From NCBI GenBank assembly GCA_018713425.1, contig DVOT01000030.1, positions 1-13,166 of the forward strand: a stretch of DNA of 13,166 nucleotides, given 5' to 3'. Positions within the stretch are counted from its first letter, which is position 1; each line of letters begins with the position of its first letter. The DNA is from Alectryocaccomicrobium faecavium (lineage in GTDB: Bacteria > Bacillota > Clostridia > Christensenellales > Aristaeellaceae). Positions 9,653-13,166 of this stretch are shown one piece after another. A program made the translations under genes and the position numbers. The notes below the pieces were generated by a model that saw only the letters and a list, made by a program, of their open reading frames with translations, made no database searches and was not told the origin of the DNA.

Positions 9653-9679
9653 TGTATCATATGGGTGAACAAAAAGCAA
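9651..9679 (-). promoter_or_regulatory. Promoter of the AraC-family gene
   Basis: On the minus strand TTGCTT (9679-9674) and TACAAT (9656-9651) are spaced by 17 bases, with an upstream TGA giving an extended -10 (TGATACAAT). The -10 overlaps one arm of an ATACATG/CATGTAT inverted repeat, a layout that fits autoregulation. Confidence 0.65.
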
Positions 9680-9688
9680 TATACACGG

Positions 9689-9767
9689 GCAAATTTCTAA
9701 ATTTGCTCATAGAAATCACAAAATACTATTGTATAAAGATGAAACCATGTGGTTTCGCGTGATTTCT
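9689..9767. promoter_or_regulatory. Nested palindromes before the oxidoreductase operon
   Basis: Three symmetrical elements are packed here: GCAAATTT-CT-AAATTTGC (9689-9706, perfect 8-base arms), GAAACCA-TG-TGGTTTC (9741-9756, perfect 7-base arms), and AGAAATCAC (9711-9719) inverted as GTGATTTCT (9759-9767). A TATAAA hexamer at 9732-9737 lies inside the last pair and may be the -10 of the plus-strand operon, but no good -35 sits at the right distance, which fits an activator-dependent promoter. Confidence 0.5.
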
Positions 9768-9800
9768 TGCTGCCAAATTATACATGGATGGTGATGCACG

Positions 9801-10784
9801 ATGAACGTGATTTTGCCCGGGGCGGATGGAAAGCTTCACTGGACAGGAGCGCCAGATCCGGTGATTGGCGATGGCGATGTTTTGCTGGAAGTGCATGCCG
9901 CCGCGTTGAACCGGGCCGATCTTTTGCAGCGCGATGGGCAATACCCGCCGCCGCCAGGCTGGCCAGAATGGTATGGGTTGGAAGCGGCTGGGATCATACG
10001 TGCGATGGGAAAGGATGTGTGTGCAGAAGGAAAATGGCATGTGGGAGACGCGGTCTGCGCGTTGCTCGGCGGCGGCGGATATGCGGAGTATGTGGCCGTG
10101 CCCAGCGGCATGTTGATGCCGGTTCCCAAAGGTTTATCCATGGTGGAAGCGGCCGCCCTGCCGGAGGCGTTCGGCGCGGCGTATCTCTTCCTATTTGAGG
10201 AAGCGAGGATGCGCGCGGGCGATACGGTTCTCATGCAGGCGGGGGCGAGCGGACTGGCGAGCGTGGTGATTCCCATGGCGAAGGCCTTTGGCGCGCGCGT
10301 GATCACGACGGTGCTTTCGGAAGAAATCGCCCAGTCCATCGCGCACCTCAAGGCCAACCGCGTGGTGAATACGGCGCGGGAAGACCTGCAGCAGGTGTTG
10401 CGCGAAGAACTGGAAGCAGGGCAGGGCGTGGATATCGCCATCGATTGCCTGGGCGGCGACGCGCCGGGTAGATGCCTGCCTTATATGAACCGGGGCGGGC
10501 GTTGGGTGGTCATCGCCACGCTGGCGGGCGATCTGTGCACCATCGATTTTAAGAGCATGTACGTGCGCGGCACGCGCATCATCGGCACAACGCTGCGCAG
10601 CCGCACGCCGCAGGAAAAGGCGCGTCTGCTCGCCGAGATGGTGGAACGCGTGTGGCCCAAGGTGGAAAGCGGGGAAATCCGCCCCACGATCTACGCGGCA
10701 TTGCCCATTCAGCAGGCAGAAGAAGCCCACGCGCTGATGCGTTCGGGTAAGCATGTGGGGAAGATTGTGCTGACGGTGAAGTAG
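9801..10784 (+). CDS. PIG3-like NAD(P)H:quinone oxidoreductase (medium-chain dehydrogenase/reductase)
   Basis: The 327-residue product matches the zinc-free quinone oxidoreductase branch of the MDR superfamily. NRADLLQRDGQYPPPPG (37-53) is highly characteristic of the PIG3/TP53I3 group. The nucleotide-binding Rossmann motif is AGASGLAS (147-154), with Ala in place of a Gly of the usual GASGVG. The C-terminal HVGKIVLTV closing strand is typical. It would reduce quinones or activated alkenes with NADPH in the cytoplasm. It is the first gene of the plus-strand set and faces the AraC promoter region. The ribosome site before ATG 9801 is poor (GGATGG at 9786-9791), unlike the other genes. The SDR gene follows after 12 bases. 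Confidence 0.88.
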   Translation: MNVILPGADGKLHWTGAPDPVIGDGDVLLEVHAAALNRADLLQRDGQYPPPPGWPEWYGLEAAGIIRAMGKDVCAEGKWHVGDAVCALLGGGGYAEYVAVPSGMLMPVPKGLSMVEAAALPEAFGAAYLFLFEEARMRAGDTVLMQAGASGLASVVIPMAKAFGARVITTVLSEEIAQSIAHLKANRVVNTAREDLQQVLREELEAGQGVDIAIDCLGGDAPGRCLPYMNRGGRWVVIATLAGDLCTIDFKSMYVRGTRIIGTTLRSRTPQEKARLLAEMVERVWPKVESGEIRPTIYAALPIQQAEEAHALMRSGKHVGKIVLTVK

Positions 10785-10796
10785 GGGAGACGCATT

Positions 10797-11822
10797 ATGC
10801 AAAAAGTGCTGGTATTGGGAGCAACTGGCGCGATGGGCATGTATCTCGTGCCCGAGCTGGTTTCCATGGGGTATCAAGTGGATGCCGTTTCTCTAGACGA
10901 GCGGGTCAGCGACCATCCGAATCTGACCTACATTCAAGCGAATGCCAAGGACATGGAATTTTTGGCCGAAATTTTGCAGAATAACTATGACGCCATAGTG
11001 GATTTCATGGTCTATCACACGCCAGAATTCCGCGAACGATACATGCTTTTGCTGGAAAGCGTTAGGCACTATATTTATCTGTCTTCCTACCGCGTTTATG
11101 CCGACGAACAACATCCGGTAACGGAAACTGCGCCGCGTCTGTTGGATGTCAGTGATGATGAGGAATTTCTCGCCACCGATGACTATTCCCTGCACAAGGC
11201 ACGGGGGGAAAACATGCTCTTGGCTTGTGGGCGGAGCAATTGGACCATTGTGCGCCCATCCATCGTTTATTCCAAGTACCGCTATCAGTTGGTCTCCCTC
11301 GAAGCTATAACTCATGTGTACCGCATGCTCCATGGCAAAACTGTCGTCTTGCCCAAGGAGGCGCTGCCTGTTCAGGCCACAATGACCTGGGCGGGCGACG
11401 TAGCCAAGATGTTGGCACGGCTGGTACTCAACGAAAAAGCCTATGGCGAGGCGTATACTTTGGCCACTGCGGAGCACCATAGCTGGGGCGAGATTGCAGA
11501 ATACTATGCGGAAATCGGTGGCATGAAATATGTAACCACAGATTTAAATACCTACATGGGCTTCCGGAGAGGCGAGCAATCTGAGCATTCGCCCATTGGT
11601 ATAGGAGTGCGCTCGCAGGTTCTTTACGATCGGATGGCGCAGCGCGTTATAGACAACAGAAAAATTTTGGCCGCTACCGGTCTCAAACAAGAGGATTTCA
11701 TGCCTTTGAAGGAAGGCCTTCGTTTGGAATTGCAGGCTGTGGACAAGGGATATCCCTTTCCGTATTTCGAAGAGAACGACCGCATGGATGCATGGCTAAA
11801 AGCCCATGGGTATGGGGAATGA
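10797..11822 (+). CDS. NAD-dependent epimerase/dehydratase-like extended SDR
   Basis: The 341-residue product begins with a Rossmann strand and GATGAMG (8-14, the GxxGxxG motif of extended/atypical SDRs). The active-site Tyr-x-x-x-Lys is Tyr130-Lys134 (YSLHK), preceded by the catalytic strand YIYLSSYRVY (92-101) with Ser96/Ser97. IVRPSIVY-type wording (about 150-160) is typical of NAD(P)-binding sugar nucleotide or sugar epimerases. It would act on a hydroxyl group of a sugar-like substrate. GGGGAGA precedes ATG 10797. The stop TGA overlaps ATG 11819 of the next frame. From here on the codon choice looks less GC-biased than in carB-dapF, which may signal a different origin or expression level. 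Confidence 0.82.
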   Translation: MQKVLVLGATGAMGMYLVPELVSMGYQVDAVSLDERVSDHPNLTYIQANAKDMEFLAEILQNNYDAIVDFMVYHTPEFRERYMLLLESVRHYIYLSSYRVYADEQHPVTETAPRLLDVSDDEEFLATDDYSLHKARGENMLLACGRSNWTIVRPSIVYSKYRYQLVSLEAITHVYRMLHGKTVVLPKEALPVQATMTWAGDVAKMLARLVLNEKAYGEAYTLATAEHHSWGEIAEYYAEIGGMKYVTTDLNTYMGFRRGEQSEHSPIGIGVRSQVLYDRMAQRVIDNRKILAATGLKQEDFMPLKEGLRLELQAVDKGYPFPYFEENDRMDAWLKAHGYGE

Positions 11823-11824
11823 AA

Positions 11825-12820
11825 ATGAAACGGATTGTATTTGCGCGAGAGCGTGTAGTAGAACTGTGGGACGCAGAATGTCCAGCGCCAGAGGCTGGAC
11901 AGATTCGGGTGCGCACGGCCTATACCGCAATTAGTGCAGGTACAGAGCGAGCCAATCTCATTGGTGCGCCAGTAGGCCCGCGCACAGCGGTGAATGTATT
12001 TCCAAAGTATCTTGGTTACAGTGGGAGTGGCATCGTGGCGCAAGTGGGGGAAGATGTAACGGATTTCCAACCGGGGGATCGCGTAGCCCTACGTTGGTGT
12101 AGCCACAGCGAGTACTGCACATTGCCGAAAGAAAATGCGGAATTGATTCCGGACACGGTTTCACTCCGGGATGCGGCAATGGCATTCATTTCAACTTTTC
12201 CACTGGCAGCGGTGCGTAAGACGCGTATTGAGCTTGGAGAGAGCTGTATGGTGATGGGGCTGGGCATTCTCGGCATATTCGCGGTCTCTTATGCTCGAAT
12301 GGCGGGTGCATACCCTGTGATTGCCGTGGATTTTGATGAAGATCGACGCGCTCTTGCCCTGAAGCTAGGGGCGGATTGTGCACTGGATCCTCGGATGGAG
12401 AACTTTGCTGAACGGGTAAAGCAGTTGACTGGCGGCGCCAATGCTGTGATCGAGGTGACTGGCAATGGTGCAGCGCTCAATCAGGCGCTGAGTTGCACAG
12501 CGCGATTTGGGCGAGTGGCCTTGTTGGGCTGCACTCGTACGCCCACAGAGGTCGACTTCTATCACGATGTCCATCTTCCAGGCATCACGCTAATCGGTGC
12601 GCATACGGCTGCACGGCCTGCAAGAGAATCCTATCCTTGCTACTGGACGGAGGCGGATGACCTACGCACGGCACTGCGTTTGATGGCGGCGGGACGGTTG
12701 GATACGCACGAAATCATTGGCGAGGTGCATGCGCCGGCTGAAGCGCCGGAGGTATACCGGCGGCTATTGGAAGAGAAGAAATTTCCCCTTGGCGTGCTGT
12801 TTGAATGGGAACGGGCATGA
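11825..12820 (+). CDS. Zinc-less medium-chain dehydrogenase/reductase (BchC-like)
   Basis: The 331-residue product starts like a family often seen beside Gfo/Idh/MocA genes, with TAISAGTERANLIG at about 34-47. The NAD motif is MGLGILG (144-150), followed by acidic DFDEDR (169-174), which favours NAD over NADP. The Cys that binds catalytic zinc in ADH is missing (Ser in AISAGTE), the GHE is GYS (64-66) and no four-Cys structural zinc loop is present, so this is not a zinc alcohol dehydrogenase; the bacteriochlorophyllide dehydrogenase-like (BchC-like) subgroup is the closest I recognise. Two in-frame ATGs exist (11819 and 11825). I chose 11825 because GGGG ends seven bases upstream and MKR is a usual family start; 11819 would overlap the SDR stop as ATGA. 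Confidence 0.8.
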   Translation: MKRIVFARERVVELWDAECPAPEAGQIRVRTAYTAISAGTERANLIGAPVGPRTAVNVFPKYLGYSGSGIVAQVGEDVTDFQPGDRVALRWCSHSEYCTLPKENAELIPDTVSLRDAAMAFISTFPLAAVRKTRIELGESCMVMGLGILGIFAVSYARMAGAYPVIAVDFDEDRRALALKLGADCALDPRMENFAERVKQLTGGANAVIEVTGNGAALNQALSCTARFGRVALLGCTRTPTEVDFYHDVHLPGITLIGAHTAARPARESYPCYWTEADDLRTALRLMAAGRLDTHEIIGEVHAPAEAPEVYRRLLEEKKFPLGVLFEWERA

Positions 12821-12840
12821 CCATCACGAGGAGGACAATT

Positions 12841-13166
12841 ATGAAAAAGCTAAGGGTAGCGCATTTTGGGATTGCCCACGATCATAGCGGAGTGACGATG
12901 GAATGCGCCCGAAAGTATCCTGACGTTTACGAGGTTGTCGGGATCTGTGAGCCTGATGAGGCCATGCGCGCTGAGTATGGCGGCGATCCTGCCTATGTGG
13001 GGGTTCCGTGGATTACGGAGGAAGAGCTTCTTTCCCGCGATGATATTGATGCGGTGTTTTGCGAAGGGCATGAGCTGCGCAGTGTTTCCGACGCACAGAA
13101 GTGCATCGACCGGGGGTTGCACGTTCACTTGGACAAACCTGGTGGAATTGACCTTCTGGCATTTGA
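12841..13166 (+). CDS. Gfo/Idh/MocA family oxidoreductase (3' partial)
   Basis: The first 108 residues of an ORF that runs off the right edge. The N-terminal Rossmann fold starts LRVAHFGIAHDHSG (4-17), a His-rich variant of the GxGxxG loop that I recall from some members. ITEEELLSRDDIDAVF (58-73) and HLDKPGG (96-102, the family's EKP/DKP motif with Lys99) fix the family. These enzymes oxidise sugars, cyclitols or glycosides with NAD(P). AGGAGG at 12829-12834 precedes ATG 12841 by six bases. It lies 20 bases after the MDR gene, so it belongs to the same operon. Substrate cannot be told from this part. Confidence 0.88.
   Translation, partial: MKKLRVAHFGIAHDHSGVTMECARKYPDVYEVVGICEPDEAMRAEYGGDPAYVGVPWITEEELLSRDDIDAVFCEGHELRSVSDAQKCIDRGLHVHLDKPGGIDLLAF

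Noticed and set aside
12850..13128. 92-codon minus-strand ORF at the right end
   Set aside because: It is antisense to the Gfo/Idh/MocA gene, which has a strong SD and a clear DKP motif but runs off the window.

Overview
The window reads as chromosomal DNA of a fairly GC-rich Clostridia-type Firmicute, plausibly a gut anaerobe. The basis is strong AGGAGG-type ribosome binding sites, an FMN riboswitch in front of a RibU-type riboflavin S component, an XRE-AbrB type regulator driving a small ABC-2 exporter, AraC control of a sugar-type oxidoreductase cluster, and a double-hairpin repeat of a style I associate with gut Clostridia. The taxonomic guess is inference; no rRNA or tRNA gene is present.

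Left region (2-5050, + strand): a compact operon. It opens with the 3' part of a long ORF in which the large subunit of carbamoyl phosphate synthetase (CarB) runs, with no stop codon, into a complete-length diaminopimelate epimerase (DapF). The DapF part has Ala where the first catalytic Cys is expected and Asp where a substrate-contacting Asn is expected. An endonuclease/exonuclease/phosphatase-family protein and a small protein resembling the L-2-amino-thiazoline-4-carboxylate hydrolase family follow at 10-12 base spacing, and the operon closes with a strong intrinsic terminator.

Middle region (5043-7007): a self-contained regulator / ABC ATPase / ABC-2 permease operon. Its promoter overlaps the T-tail of the preceding terminator, and its first gene starts at a TTG codon. 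It converges on ribU (minus strand), with a GC-rich stem-loop in the gap.

RibU leader (7598-8011): an FMN aptamer followed by sequences that can pair in two mutually exclusive ways around the ribU Shine-Dalgarno, so a translational switch can be written down directly. Upstream lies a 132-base MITE-like element with 10-base terminal inverted repeats and a 4-base CAAA direct repeat on both sides.

Right region (8012-13166): an SGNH-type hydrolase and an AraC-type regulator on the minus strand, divergent from four consecutive plus-strand NAD(P)-dependent oxidoreductases (PIG3-like quinone oxidoreductase, extended SDR, zinc-less medium-chain dehydrogenase, Gfo/Idh/MocA, the last cut by the window end). 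The 218-base divergent gap is dense in palindromes and TACATG repeats. The layout suggests an AraC-controlled catabolic module for a sugar, glycoside or cyclitol; the substrate cannot be read from the sequence.

The most noteworthy items are the CarB-DapF fusion with its altered DapF active site, the ribU leader switch, the MITE-like element and the palindrome-rich AraC control region.
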